64,000 bases of DNA from Arcticibacterium sp047623945 (GTDB lineage: Bacteria > Bacteroidota > Bacteroidia > Cytophagales > Spirosomataceae), in NCBI GenBank assembly GCA_047623945.1, contig JBLHOT010000001.1, positions 51,260 through 115,259 of the forward strand, in the 5' to 3' direction. A program made the position numbers and the translations under genes. The stretch's first letter is position 1, and every line of letters begins with the position of its first letter. Under the pieces are notes generated by a model that saw only the letters and a list, made by a program, of their open reading frames with translations, was not told where the DNA came from and did not search any database. Of the stretch, positions 8,460-17,859 are shown one piece after another.

Positions 8460-9977
8460 ATGAGTAACATCGTTAAACCTTTATTCATGGCTTTTGCCCT
8501 GTTTTCATTTACTTCTTGTAAGGAAACTAGCAATGAGAAAAATGAAGCCGCTGAGCTAAAAGAAAAACCCCACCCTAATGTACTATTTATTGCTGTGGAT
8601 GACTTAAATAACATGCTGGGTGTTCTTGATCGTTATTCTGGGACAAAAATGCCTAACATAGATCGTTTGGCATCAAGGGGTGTTGCTTTTTCGGATGCAC
8701 ATTGTCAAGCTCCTTTGTGTGGCCCTTCTAGAGCGTCACTAATGACAGGATTACGACCTTCTACCACAGGTATCTATGGAATGATCGATGATAACAAAAT
8801 TCGTTCAGAAAATCCTGCGACTAAGGAAATTATAATGCTTCCAGAGTATTTTAGAAACAATGGATATCATACGATGGGTATTGGTAAGTTGTTTCATCGC
8901 CATGCTCCGGATGATGTTTTTGATGAATCTGGTGGTAGGGTTAAAGGTTTTGGGCCATTACCCGCAGAACGCTTTGTCTGGGACGGCTATGGCACTTCTG
9001 ATAGAAAAAAATATGGACGAACTAGTACTGACTGGGGTGCATTCCCTGTAGTGGATTCACTAATGCCCGATCATCAATCTGTAGATTGGGCAAAGAACCG
9101 ACTTAATAGAAAATACGATAAGCCCTTTTTTATGGGTGTCGGCTTTTTAAGAGTGCACGTTCCATTATATGTTCCTCAAAAATGGTTTGATATGCATCCT
9201 TTGGATAGTATTAAAACTAGGCCTTACAGAGCCGATGATTTAGACGACGTTCCACCAGTGGCATTACAAATTAATGATTTGCCTATGATGCCCTCCACGG
9301 ATTGGGCTATTGAAAGTGGCGAATGGCCAAAAATCATTCAAGCTTATTTAGCATGTATCAGTTTTGTGGATTATGAAATAGGCAGGCTTTTAGATGCTCT
9401 TGAAAGCAGTGAATATGCAGATAATACGGTCATTGTCTTATGGTCTGATCACGGCTATCGTTTGGGCGAAAAAGGCACTTTTGCCAAACACGCCCTTTGG
9501 AATGCAGCTACAAAAACGCCGTTGCTGTTCGCTGCACCTCAGCTCCCGCAAGGAGTCGTAATTGACAAACCTGCCGAGTTACTTTCTATTTATCCTACTC
9601 TTTTGGAACTATGTGGACTCACGGCCTATGACAGAAACGAGGGCAAAAGTCTAGTGCCCTTAATGCAAAACAAGGATAAAGAAGAAAGCCATGTTGCTAT
9701 AACAACGTTTGGTATGAACAACCATGCGGTGAAGTCTGAACGTTTCAGATATATTCGATATGAAGATGGAAAAGAAGAACTCTATGACCATAGCAATGAC
9801 CCGAATGAGTTTACAAATCAATCAGAAAATCCTGATTATGAGGATGACATAAATACCATGAAAAAGTATCTGCCAAAAACGAATGCGATATGGGATCCTA
9901 ATTCTTCCTATACTTTTCAGCCCTATTTTGTGGAGCAAAAGGCAAGAACGAGTGGATTCGATGGAAGGCCTTTATAA
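8460..9977 (+). CDS. Type I sulfatase, iduronate-2-sulfatase-like lipoprotein
   Basis: Taking the ATG at 8460 as start gives a lipoprotein signal with lipobox FTSC (Cys20), better than the ATG 13 codons upstream. The metal-binding VDD lies near 46-48, and the formylglycine motif C87-G-P-S-R91 is intact. The segments GFLRVHVPLYVPQKWFD and WSDHGYRLGEKG are typical of iduronate-2-sulfatase-like members (SulfAtlas S1_7-like). It should hydrolyse sulfate esters of a polysaccharide or its oligosaccharides at the cell envelope after activation by a formylglycine-generating enzyme, which is not encoded here. It follows the broken sulfatase by about 50 bases. Confidence 0.87.
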   Translation: MSNIVKPLFMAFALFSFTSCKETSNEKNEAAELKEKPHPNVLFIAVDDLNNMLGVLDRYSGTKMPNIDRLASRGVAFSDAHCQAPLCGPSRASLMTGLRPSTTGIYGMIDDNKIRSENPATKEIIMLPEYFRNNGYHTMGIGKLFHRHAPDDVFDESGGRVKGFGPLPAERFVWDGYGTSDRKKYGRTSTDWGAFPVVDSLMPDHQSVDWAKNRLNRKYDKPFFMGVGFLRVHVPLYVPQKWFDMHPLDSIKTRPYRADDLDDVPPVALQINDLPMMPSTDWAIESGEWPKIIQAYLACISFVDYEIGRLLDALESSEYADNTVIVLWSDHGYRLGEKGTFAKHALWNAATKTPLLFAAPQLPQGVVIDKPAELLSIYPTLLELCGLTAYDRNEGKSLVPLMQNKDKEESHVAITTFGMNNHAVKSERFRYIRYEDGKEELYDHSNDPNEFTNQSENPDYEDDINTMKKYLPKTNAIWDPNSSYTFQPYFVEQKARTSGFDGRPL

Positions 9978-10079
9978 TCCAATGGAGCACCGTAATAAAT
10001 ACGCCGTATTACCTTCTCAATAGTCAGCCTGTTCAACAACTTTCTTAAAATATTATTTTATATCGATAGTACGCCAAAT

Positions 10080-11517
10080 ATGGATATCCTTGATAAAATT
10101 AATCTTCTCTCAAAATCCGTGAAATTTCAAGTTACTTTCAGCCTGTGTTTTGCCTTAACCAGCGTATGTTTCGCACAAATCAAACATGGACTTAGAGATG
10201 AATCTGGTCGTCACATTATCCCCAGAGGCTTTGTTATAAATACCAATGATTATGGGGGAGAGGTGTTCTTTGATAGCGATGACTATGTCAGAATGGTCCG
10301 CTTAGGAGCGAATGCTCAGGTTATTCGCTTGGAGCTTGGTAAACTGAGTACTTTTCCTGGTGGTAAGTTAGATGCTAACTATCTTTTAAAACTAGATTCC
10401 TTAGTGGCGATGGGTAGAAAGACAGGGATGAAAACAGTGTTTAAAATGACCGTCTATGGCGTGGATAAGTTTATTTGGGAGGATTTTTGGCAAAATAATA
10501 ACAATGAACATCAGACTTATATTGAAGCTTGGAAAGTCATTTGGAACAGATACACTAATGACAAATCTGTTTTAGGATATGACATTGTAAACGAGCCTAG
10601 AAAACTGACCATGGATATTTCCTATACGGCTCTCACAGGAAAGTATCTCCTTCCACTTTATCAAAAAATCATTGACGAAAGCCAAAACATAAATGCGGAT
10701 AAGAGGATCCTCATTCAGTCTATTTTTCATGAATAAAGGGGAAGGCATTGAAAATAATCAGTATGCGGAAATTACATTTCCTATAAACAGAAAAAATGTA
10801 TTATTTGCTCCGCATATTTATCAAAACAAGCTAGATTTTATCAAGCTAATCATGGACCGGTTCGATAAAGAATCAGACTTGCTTAATGCCCCAATTTTCA
10901 TAGGCGAGTGGGGATTTCCCACTTTTGCCTCAACAGATACAACGATATCGGGTAGAAATGGACAATCAGAGTATAGAGAATTCTACATACGAACAGCCGA
11001 AGTCTTTGACCAAATGGGTGTAGGCAGTATTAAAGCATGGTTCTTGGGTAATCGGAGCATGCAAAACTTTCTTCCCGGAGGGCCTTCCACATGGTCAATT
11101 TTCAGCGACAATAAAGATGATGGTACGGTCGAGAGAAAATATATCACTGATATAATAGCACGGCCATTTCCGCAGACTGTTGCCGGAGATATCCACTCAT
11201 TTATGTTTAACCATGCCACACGAAGTTTGGATTTGGTCATAAATCCAGATAATACTAAGGGGACTTCAAAGATTTTTATTGGAGCCAACAGACACTACCC
11301 TGATGGTTTTTCAATTCTTATTGACGAGGATATAGTTTTATTTCACAATCCTCTGAAAAATGTAGGACTTGAAGTCTACAAATCTCCAATAGGTATAGAT
11401 CCGCAAGATTTCATTTGGGAAGAAAACAGTCAAAAAGTGATTATCTTAAAGTGGCCAGAAAACAGGAATAGTTTAAATGTTAGAATCGTCCCTGGTATTC
11501 GGGATTTTGAAGAATAA
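10080..11517 (+). pseudogene. Frameshifted GH5-family glycoside hydrolase
   Basis: Two overlapping frames together make one 478-residue GH5 (cellulase-fold) enzyme. The first (10080-10736) has a signal peptide, the barrel start and the acid/base E172 in DIVNEP. It then breaks at a T5 run (10723-10727), just before the family segment MNKGEGI. The second frame, one base on, continues to 11517 with the nucleophile Glu (codon 10906-10908) in IGEWGFP and a C-terminal beta domain. The shift fits one inserted base. The two catalytic residues are now on separate products, so activity is not expected unless frameshifting occurs or the base is a sequencing error. Substrate unknown; possibly a beta-glycan or glycoside. 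Confidence 0.83.
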
Positions 11518-11545
11518 AAAGACCAAATGTAAACCCACTAACAAA

Positions 11546-14305
11546 ATGAAAAACGCAATACAATTCTGTTTCCTATCACTATGTCTTGCAGTGACCTCAT
11601 CGTTTTCAACTAAAACGGATGAAGTTATCCACCTAGTTTGCGAATATCATACGAATCCTATAGGTATTGATGTAGAAAAGCCACGATTGAGCTGGCAGGT
11701 AAATACAGAGAAGCTAAACTGGAAACAATCTGCCTATGAAATTCGCTTTGCCCATTCTTCAACCGATTTGCAAAAGGGAAAAGCTCTTCTTTGGTCTTCA
11801 GGCAAAGTAAACAGTGAAGAATCTGTAAATGTAATTTATGATGGTCCTAAACTTAACTCTATGCAAAGGGTTTATTGGCAAGTGCGGGTCTGGAATAACA
11901 ATAATCAAGCTACTTCTTGGTGCATTCCTGCTTTTTGGGAAATGGGGATTTTGGAAACGGGTCTTTGGTCGGCCTCCTATATCGCCATGAATGACATTAC
12001 AACTGAGAGGGAATCTCATCCTTCGCAATATTTCAGGAAGGAGTTTAAAACCAAGAAATCTATAAAATCGGCTAGGGTTTGTGTGACATCATTGGGACTC
12101 TATGAATTGTATTTGAACGGTGAAAAAGTGGGCAAGGACCTGTTTACACCAGGTTATACTACCTATAATCATAGGCTTCAATATCAAACGTATGATGTTA
12201 CTCAAATGGTTGAGGAAAATAACGCCATTGGAGCCATTGTGGGCGATGGCTGGTATCGTGGAAACATAGGTTGGAAAGGCGACTATGCCTTTTATGGAAA
12301 ACAGTTGGCTTTGTTAGTACAGTTAAAGATTGATTACAAAGATGGGACTAGTTCAACCATATTGAGTGATAGAGATTGGAAGGCTTCTTATGGCCCGATT
12401 CTAGAGTCAGATAAGTATAATGGTGAAAAATACGATGCTCGTTTAGAACTGGCTGGCTGGTCGAATGCAAACTTTGATGATGCGACATGGACAAAAGTAG
12501 AAATCATTGATCATTCAAAGGACATTTTAGTAGCTCCTCAGGGACCTCCTGTCAGGGCTATTGAAGAGGTTAAACCCAAAAAGATAATTACCACACCCAA
12601 GGGAGAAATTGTACTTGATTTAGGTCAAAACATTGTGGGTTGGGCCCGAATGAAAGTAAAGGGAAAGGCTGGCGATAAAGTAACCTTGAAATTTGCCGAA
12701 GTACTTGACAAAGAAGGCAACTTTTACACCACTAATTTGCGTGCAGCAGAAGCTACTGATAGTTATATTCTAAAAGGAGAAGGTGATGAAGTTTTTGAAC
12801 CACATTTTACTTCACATGGCTTTCGCTATATACAGGTCTTAGATTATCCTGGCACTTTAAATCTGGATGCCATTGCCGGGATAGTTATACATTCTGATAT
12901 GGCACCTACTGGGTCTTTTACATGCTCCGACCCCATGATTAATCAGTTGCAGAGCAATATTCGATGGGGACAAAAAGACAACTTTTTAGACATTCCTACG
13001 GATTGTCCTCAGCGTGACGAACGAGCAGGGTGGACAGGTGACGCCCAAGTATTCAGTATGACCGCAGCTTATAACTTTAACGTTGCGACCTTCTATACAA
13101 AATGGCTCAAAGATTTAGCGGCAGACCAGCATGAGAGTGGTTTGGTACCTAATGTAGTTCCAGACATTTTAACTGGATCGGAAGGAGTAAGTGCTAGGGG
13201 CGGTGCCACAGGTTGGGCAGATGCCGCTGTAATCATGCCTTGGACAGTCTACCAATCTTATGGAGATAAACGCATTTTGGAGGAACAGTATAGTAGCATG
13301 AAAGGATGGGTAGACTATATGGCCAAAAAATCGGGAGAAGACTATCTCTGGAACGACCCTAGGCATTGGCATTGGGGAGATTGGCTAGCCTACAATGCTG
13401 ACAAACCAGATTACAATGGTTCAGTTACAGAAAAGGATCTGATAGCCACTGCTTATGCTTATTATTCTACAACCCTTTTGAGCAAAACTGCTGCCATTAT
13501 TGGAAAAACGGAAGATGTAAGCAAGTACCAAAAATTGGCAAATAATATTAAAGGAGCTTTTATCAAAGAGTATATAACCCCTAACGGAAGGTTGGTTTCG
13601 CATACACAAACAGCCTACGCACTAGCTATTTCTTTTGACTTGATTCCAGAAGAATTAGTTGAAAAATCTGCAGAATATTTTGCTCAGGATGTGAAGAAAT
13701 TCGGACATTTGACTACAGGTTTTTTAGGAACTCCATTACTGTGTAGTACGCTGTCTAAAATTGGTCGGGATGATTTAGCCTTTATGCTATTAAACCGTAA
13801 AGAGTTCCCCTCTTGGCTTTATCCTATCACCATGGGTGCCACCACAATTTGGGAGAGATGGGATACTCAAAAGCCAGATGGAACCATCATTGAAGGCATG
13901 AATAGTTTTAACCATTATGCCTATGGGGCTATTGGCGAATGGCTATATAATCACGTCGGAGGGCTAAGCATAGACCCTGAAAACCCTGGGTATAAAAACA
14001 TTCTATTTCACCCACATCCTGGCGGCGGTCTAAGCTCTGCAAAAGCTGAATTCTTGTCGCTTTACGGAGAGATAAAGTCGAATTGGGAAGTAAAGGGTGA
14101 TCGCTTTAATTATGAAGTTGTGATTCCTGCAAATACTACGGGTACTGTAGTTTTACCCGGTGCGGGCACTGATGAGCTGTTTTTGGATCAGGTTCAAATA
14201 AAAGCTAATGATAAGAATATTAAGAAAATCGAAGCTGGTCTACAACTTGAACTGGGCTCTGGTACGTATCAATTTGAATATCCGGCAGGAAAACTGAAAC
14301 TATAA
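11546..14305 (+). CDS. Alpha-L-rhamnosidase (GH78), secreted
   Basis: 919 residues from the ATG at 11546, which gives a signal peptide (MKNAIQFCFLSLCLAVTSSF); an upstream ATG at 11477 would overlap the GH5 remnant. Architecture is the full bacterial GH78: fibronectin-like N-domain, N-terminal beta-sandwich, catalytic (alpha/alpha)6 barrel and C-terminal beta domain. The conserved acid motif DCPQRDERAGW begins at residue 486 (acid Glu492), and the second carboxylate region includes WERWD near 769 and GEWLY. It releases terminal alpha-L-rhamnose. It is the only undamaged glycosidase in this plus-strand block, and its product is the substrate of the rha operon 18 kb away. Confidence 0.92.
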   Translation: MKNAIQFCFLSLCLAVTSSFSTKTDEVIHLVCEYHTNPIGIDVEKPRLSWQVNTEKLNWKQSAYEIRFAHSSTDLQKGKALLWSSGKVNSEESVNVIYDGPKLNSMQRVYWQVRVWNNNNQATSWCIPAFWEMGILETGLWSASYIAMNDITTERESHPSQYFRKEFKTKKSIKSARVCVTSLGLYELYLNGEKVGKDLFTPGYTTYNHRLQYQTYDVTQMVEENNAIGAIVGDGWYRGNIGWKGDYAFYGKQLALLVQLKIDYKDGTSSTILSDRDWKASYGPILESDKYNGEKYDARLELAGWSNANFDDATWTKVEIIDHSKDILVAPQGPPVRAIEEVKPKKIITTPKGEIVLDLGQNIVGWARMKVKGKAGDKVTLKFAEVLDKEGNFYTTNLRAAEATDSYILKGEGDEVFEPHFTSHGFRYIQVLDYPGTLNLDAIAGIVIHSDMAPTGSFTCSDPMINQLQSNIRWGQKDNFLDIPTDCPQRDERAGWTGDAQVFSMTAAYNFNVATFYTKWLKDLAADQHESGLVPNVVPDILTGSEGVSARGGATGWADAAVIMPWTVYQSYGDKRILEEQYSSMKGWVDYMAKKSGEDYLWNDPRHWHWGDWLAYNADKPDYNGSVTEKDLIATAYAYYSTTLLSKTAAIIGKTEDVSKYQKLANNIKGAFIKEYITPNGRLVSHTQTAYALAISFDLIPEELVEKSAEYFAQDVKKFGHLTTGFLGTPLLCSTLSKIGRDDLAFMLLNRKEFPSWLYPITMGATTIWERWDTQKPDGTIIEGMNSFNHYAYGAIGEWLYNHVGGLSIDPENPGYKNILFHPHPGGGLSSAKAEFLSLYGEIKSNWEVKGDRFNYEVVIPANTTGTVVLPGAGTDELFLDQVQIKANDKNIKKIEAGLQLELGSGTYQFEYPAGKLKL

Positions 14306-14356
14306 AATTGGTTTAGATTTGAATAATTAGAGGAGAAACAAAAAACTGTTTATAAA

Positions 14357-15638
14357 ATGAAAACGCCACTATTATGTTTTTCTTTTTCATTAATTGCTTT
14401 CGTGATTTCTGCACAAGAAACAAGTAAAGTCATTAGTGAAAATACAAGTCAAATTCTACATGTAAATCAGAACAACACTTTGATTTATTTAAATGAAGGA
14501 CGTTTGGAAAAAGTAAAAGGCCTAATTAAAAAAGAAGATTCTTTTTAATGGAAGCGTATAATGAACTTATAGTTATAGCAGACAAAGAGCTTAATAAAAA
14601 AACCAATTCGGTTACTAATAAAACTCAAACACCTCCAAGTGGAGATTTACATGACTATATCAGTATCGCTCCATATAGATGGCCCAATCCAGATACCGAT
14701 GATGGATTCCCTTGGATTGTTAGGGATGGAGTTATTAACCCAATGTCAAGGGGTAATAATACCGATAAGGTTCGTTTAAGTGAAATGTTTTATGCCTTGG
14801 ATAACTTATCAATGGCCTACTACTTTTCAGACGATGTTAAATATGCGGTAAAGGCCAAGTCGATCATAGAAACTTGGTTTATTGATGAGGCCACTAAAGT
14901 GAATCCCAATATAAATTATGGACAAGGCATTCCTGGAGAAGTTGAAGGGAGAAGAGCAGGTATGATTGAATGGAGAAGTATTTCTACCGTAGTGAACACC
15001 GTACAATTACTAGCTTCAAAGAATGTATTAAATGAAGAAGAATTGCAGGTGTTAAACACCTGGTTTTTGAGTTATTATACTTGGGTCAAAACAAATAAAA
15101 TGGGTATTTAGAATGACAACGGGGAGCAAAATCATTCGACTTGTTATGATTATCAATTAGTAGGCCTTGCCCGATACTTAGGGTTAAACGATGAGGCTAA
15201 AAGTAGATTAGAAGCTGCTAAAGTAAAACGAATTGCGACACAAATAAGACCTGATGGTACACAGCCAAAAGAATTAGGACGCACGAAGTCTATACATTAT
15301 TCGACCATGAACTTGAGAATAATGACTTTTGTGGCTGAAATGGGAATGCCATTAGGAGTAGATCTCTGGAATTATTCCACAAATGACGGCAGGAATATGA
15401 AAAAGGCATATGAATTTCTTAGACCATTTGCAGAGGGAAAGGAAAAATGGTCCTATAGGCAGATTACCGAAGGGGGTCAGAAAGAGCTATTGAAACGGAA
15501 ATGAAACCTTTATTTAGTATTGTAAGCACTATTTTCAATGAAGAATTAATAGATGAAAGTACTCATGCATTTCAAAGTTTGAGCTATATGGAAAAGCTGC
15601 AATATCCTCCATTGTTCAAAATAAATCAAAAGGACTGA
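14357..15638 (+). pseudogene. Alginate-lyase-like (PF05426) polysaccharide lyase, broken by two frameshifts and a stop
   Basis: Fragments add up to one 427-residue protein similar in plan to the intact paralogue at 23448-24632: signal peptide ending AQE, PYRWPNP near a DG-x-x-NP segment, ETWFIDEATK-x-NPNINY, and an N-x-N-G-x-x-NHSTC catalytic region. Lesions: a one-base loss at the T5 run 14542-14546; an in-frame TAG at 15109-15111 just before the catalytic Asn/His region (TGG to TAG would explain it); and a one-base loss near 15481-15484, after which a second frame runs to TGA at 15636-15638. Three independent lesions make this a true pseudogene rather than a sequencing error. Confidence 0.85.
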
Positions 15639-16498
15639 AAGGCCATGTTATTTGTTTACACCGAAAGTCTGTCTATTCATCGCTTAGGTGCAGTTCTACT
15701 TTATTGGTGACAATTTCCTAGGGTTCAATCCTATTCGCTAGGCTTGATTGTGTACAATAGCTTCTTGAGGAAAATAGGCCTAAACTATTAAAATACCTCA
15801 TATAATGGCAAGGGGGACTTGAATGTGTCGGAATATTTTGCAATTTCCTGTTAATTTCAATTGGTGCCAAGGAGGAAGCATAGCCGAAATGATGGTTCAA
15901 AGTCATTTGAATTAAATCCAATGTTTACAACCTGAGTTCGACATAAGGAAATTAGTTAACTCACTCACTTTAAACACCTTCAATGATACGTTTGTCACGA
16001 TTTTGGTTTTTTAGACCAAAATTCCGCCAAACTGGAGCACTCCTTAACACATTTGCGAGGGGTTTTACCCCTAGCTCCTATATATCGCTCCTCGGGAGCT
16101 TCAAAGGCCGTTCTTACATCGAACTCAGGTTTACAAGTTCTTCTCAACAAGTTTAAGAGGAGTGGATTTTCAGGTATTCAAGCGAGATGAACATATACCG
16201 TAGACGTGGCATGGAATATGGCCAGTTCTTAAAATATTTAAAAAGGAAAGACAGAGAGGCCAATAAGGGTGCTTTTGAGTAATCAGCTTATTGATATCAG
16301 GGATGGACTAACAACGTTTGTTTATTAAAGATTAATGAAAAGCAGTCTCTGCAATGCTTTTAGGTTGGTTGTAATTGTTAGATATTCCGATTCAAATTGT
16401 GCCACTAGCGTAGGTTTGTTTTGATATTTAATCTTTTGAAGCGTTTATAAAGGGAGACTTTCTCGGGGGAAGACTTGATGGAGTTACCTTTTAGCTCT
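15639..16498. other. 860-base gene-poor region
   Basis: No intact gene. Small open frames (for example 15718-15921 minus and a 31-codon frame near 16190-16285 plus, containing MEYGQFLKYLKRK) have no recognisable family. A 13-bp inverted repeat bounds a roughly 200-base segment (listed separately). The region looks like decayed mobile or genic DNA. Confidence 0.5.
15929..16131. repeat. Inverted-repeat-bounded segment, possible MITE or IS remnant
   Basis: AACCTGAGTTCGA at 15929-15941 is exactly reverse-complemented at 16119-16131, with partial matching continuing inward (YRTAAGRA). The 203-base segment holds two small palindromes near 16055-16075 and 16087-16098, but no coding sequence. This layout fits a miniature inverted-repeat element or a collapsed insertion sequence. 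No clear target-site duplication is seen. Confidence 0.45.
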
Positions 16499-17428
16499 CT
16501 AATTAACCTGAAAATTCTCATACCAATTAAATTTTCGCTCTACTATTTCATTCTTCATTTCATTTATATATTTCAGATATGCCTCGGCTACGGGAGCGTG
16601 TTTTTTGCCTTTGAGCCAAATCATTTGCCAAGTAGTTTCTATGGGAAGATTCTCTATTGGGATAATTTGAAGTTCTTTATTCAAGAGCTCATTTTTAAGT
16701 CCTATTAAAGGCATAATGGAATAGCCCATACCCGCCAGGATAGCCTGCTTAACCGCTTCGTTAGAAGTTAGTTCTAGTTTTTTTAAGGCGGTGATATTGT
16801 TTTGTTTTATGTAAGACTCCATTGCATGTCTGGTGCCAGAACCTCTTTCTCTATAAATAAGAGGCAAGTTCTCAAAAAGCTCCTTGTCTTTTCGGTTTTG
16901 ATTGTCTACAATTTCTTTTCCAACCAGAAATAACTTGTTTTTTAAGAGTGATATACTTTCCAAATTGAGACCAGTTGGGAGTACAGAAACTAATGAAAAG
17001 TCTACCTCATTATTTTCGAGGCTCTTTATCACTTTACCTTTATTGGTTACGTCTATAATAAGATTTACGCCAGGATTTTCCATAATAAAATCGGCCAAAA
17101 AATGGGGCATGACATATTTCCCAGTTGACACTACTGAGATTTTTAGTTTACCAATAAGCTGACCCTGAAACGCCATTGTTTTATAATTAATTCTAGCCAC
17201 TTGTTCCAGAATGTTTTTAGCTGCCTCGGCTATTTCATATCCAAAATCTGTGATATGAATTTTTCTGCCTATCGTTTCTGTAAGTGGAATATCAAACTGT
17301 AGTTGGAAATTTTTTAACTGTATGCTTACCGCCGGCTGGGTAAGATGAAGTTCTTCAGATGCCTTTGTGACACTTTCGTGTTCAGTAATAGCAAGGAATA
17401 TTTTGAGCTGATTTAATGTGTAATTCAT
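16499..17428 (-). CDS. LysR-family transcriptional regulator
   Basis: 309 residues. An N-terminal winged HTH (residues 1-60, with A-S-E-E-L-H-L-T-QPAVS) is followed by a LysR substrate-binding domain (about 90-300). It is divergently transcribed from a small gene and an SbtA-like bicarbonate transporter, with a LysR-type inverted repeat between them, so it probably controls that pair in response to a small ligand. The arrangement recalls CmpR/CcmR control of inorganic-carbon uptake in cyanobacteria, which is an analogy only. Confidence 0.87.
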   Translation of the reverse strand: MNYTLNQLKIFLAITEHESVTKASEELHLTQPAVSIQLKNFQLQFDIPLTETIGRKIHITDFGYEIAEAAKNILEQVARINYKTMAFQGQLIGKLKISVVSTGKYVMPHFLADFIMENPGVNLIIDVTNKGKVIKSLENNEVDFSLVSVLPTGLNLESISLLKNKLFLVGKEIVDNQNRKDKELFENLPLIYRERGSGTRHAMESYIKQNNITALKKLELTSNEAVKQAILAGMGYSIMPLIGLKNELLNKELQIIPIENLPIETTWQMIWLKGKKHAPVAEAYLKYINEMKNEIVERKFNWYENFQVN

Positions 17429-17435
17429 AAAAAAT

Positions 17436-17463
17436 ATTTATGTGTTCTATTACAAACATAAAT
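17436..17463. promoter_or_regulatory. Candidate LysR operator
   Basis: ATTTATGT (17436-17443) and ACATAAAT (17456-17463) form a perfect 8-bp inverted repeat separated by 12 bases. It lies 7 bases upstream of the LysR start and 50 bases from the promoter-like TACTTTTG, the usual place and shape (T-N11-A type) of a LysR recognition site. Confidence 0.5.
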
Positions 17464-17486
17464 AAAAATCAATAAAAGAGGGCAAG

Positions 17487-17494
17487 TACTTTTG
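17487..17494 (+). promoter_or_regulatory. -7 promoter element of the small gene/sbtA pair
   Basis: TACTTTTG fits the Bacteroidota TANNTTTG element, 84 bases before the ATG at 17578. No TTTG -33 element is seen, as expected for an activator-dependent promoter. Confidence 0.5.
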
Positions 17495-17577
17495 CAGATG
17501 AAACACAAAATAGCTAGTCAAAACAGACTGGGTTATCGGTGATAAACAATTTCATTTACCATTTAAAACATAGTCTT

Positions 17578-17838
17578 ATGAATGAATTCAAATTGATAGA
17601 AGGGGAGTTTAATGCAGCAGATGCTAGAGAGATACTCTTTAATTTACTAGATGATAAAATCTCTTTTCACTACAAAAAAATGTTTAGCCATGAAGAGCGG
17701 TTTGGTAACAAAGACCATCGTTCGTTGGAAAGGTTAAAGGTCCTTAGGGAAAACAAAATTGAAATAACTGAATTTCTTGAAAACGCAGATAAAGAAGAGC
17801 GTTTAGTTACTATTAATAGCTCTATTCAAATTGTATAA
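17578..17838 (+). CDS. Small hypothetical protein upstream of the bicarbonate transporter
   Basis: 86 residues, mostly charged and predicted helical, with no signal peptide or membrane segment. I choose the ATG at 17578; a GTG at 17539 would add 13 residues of poor quality. The end is 21 bases from the transporter start, so co-transcription is likely. It opens with KLIEGEF and contains a FSHEERFG segment. It does not look like a PII protein (no T-loop), so it is not an SbtB homologue. Function unknown; a cytoplasmic regulator or partner of the transporter is a guess from position only. Confidence 0.65.
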   Translation: MNEFKLIEGEFNAADAREILFNLLDDKISFHYKKMFSHEERFGNKDHRSLERLKVLRENKIEITEFLENADKEERLVTINSSIQIV

Positions 17839-17859
17839 ATTTATTTATAAATAATCTAA

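Noticed and set aside
10723..10740. Programmed frameshift in the GH5 gene
   Set aside because: No slippery heptamer with a downstream structure was seen, and other genes nearby have similar random lesions.
15718..15921. 67-codon minus-strand frame in the gene-poor gap
   Set aside because: TTG start, no similarity to any family I know, composition like the surrounding non-coding DNA.
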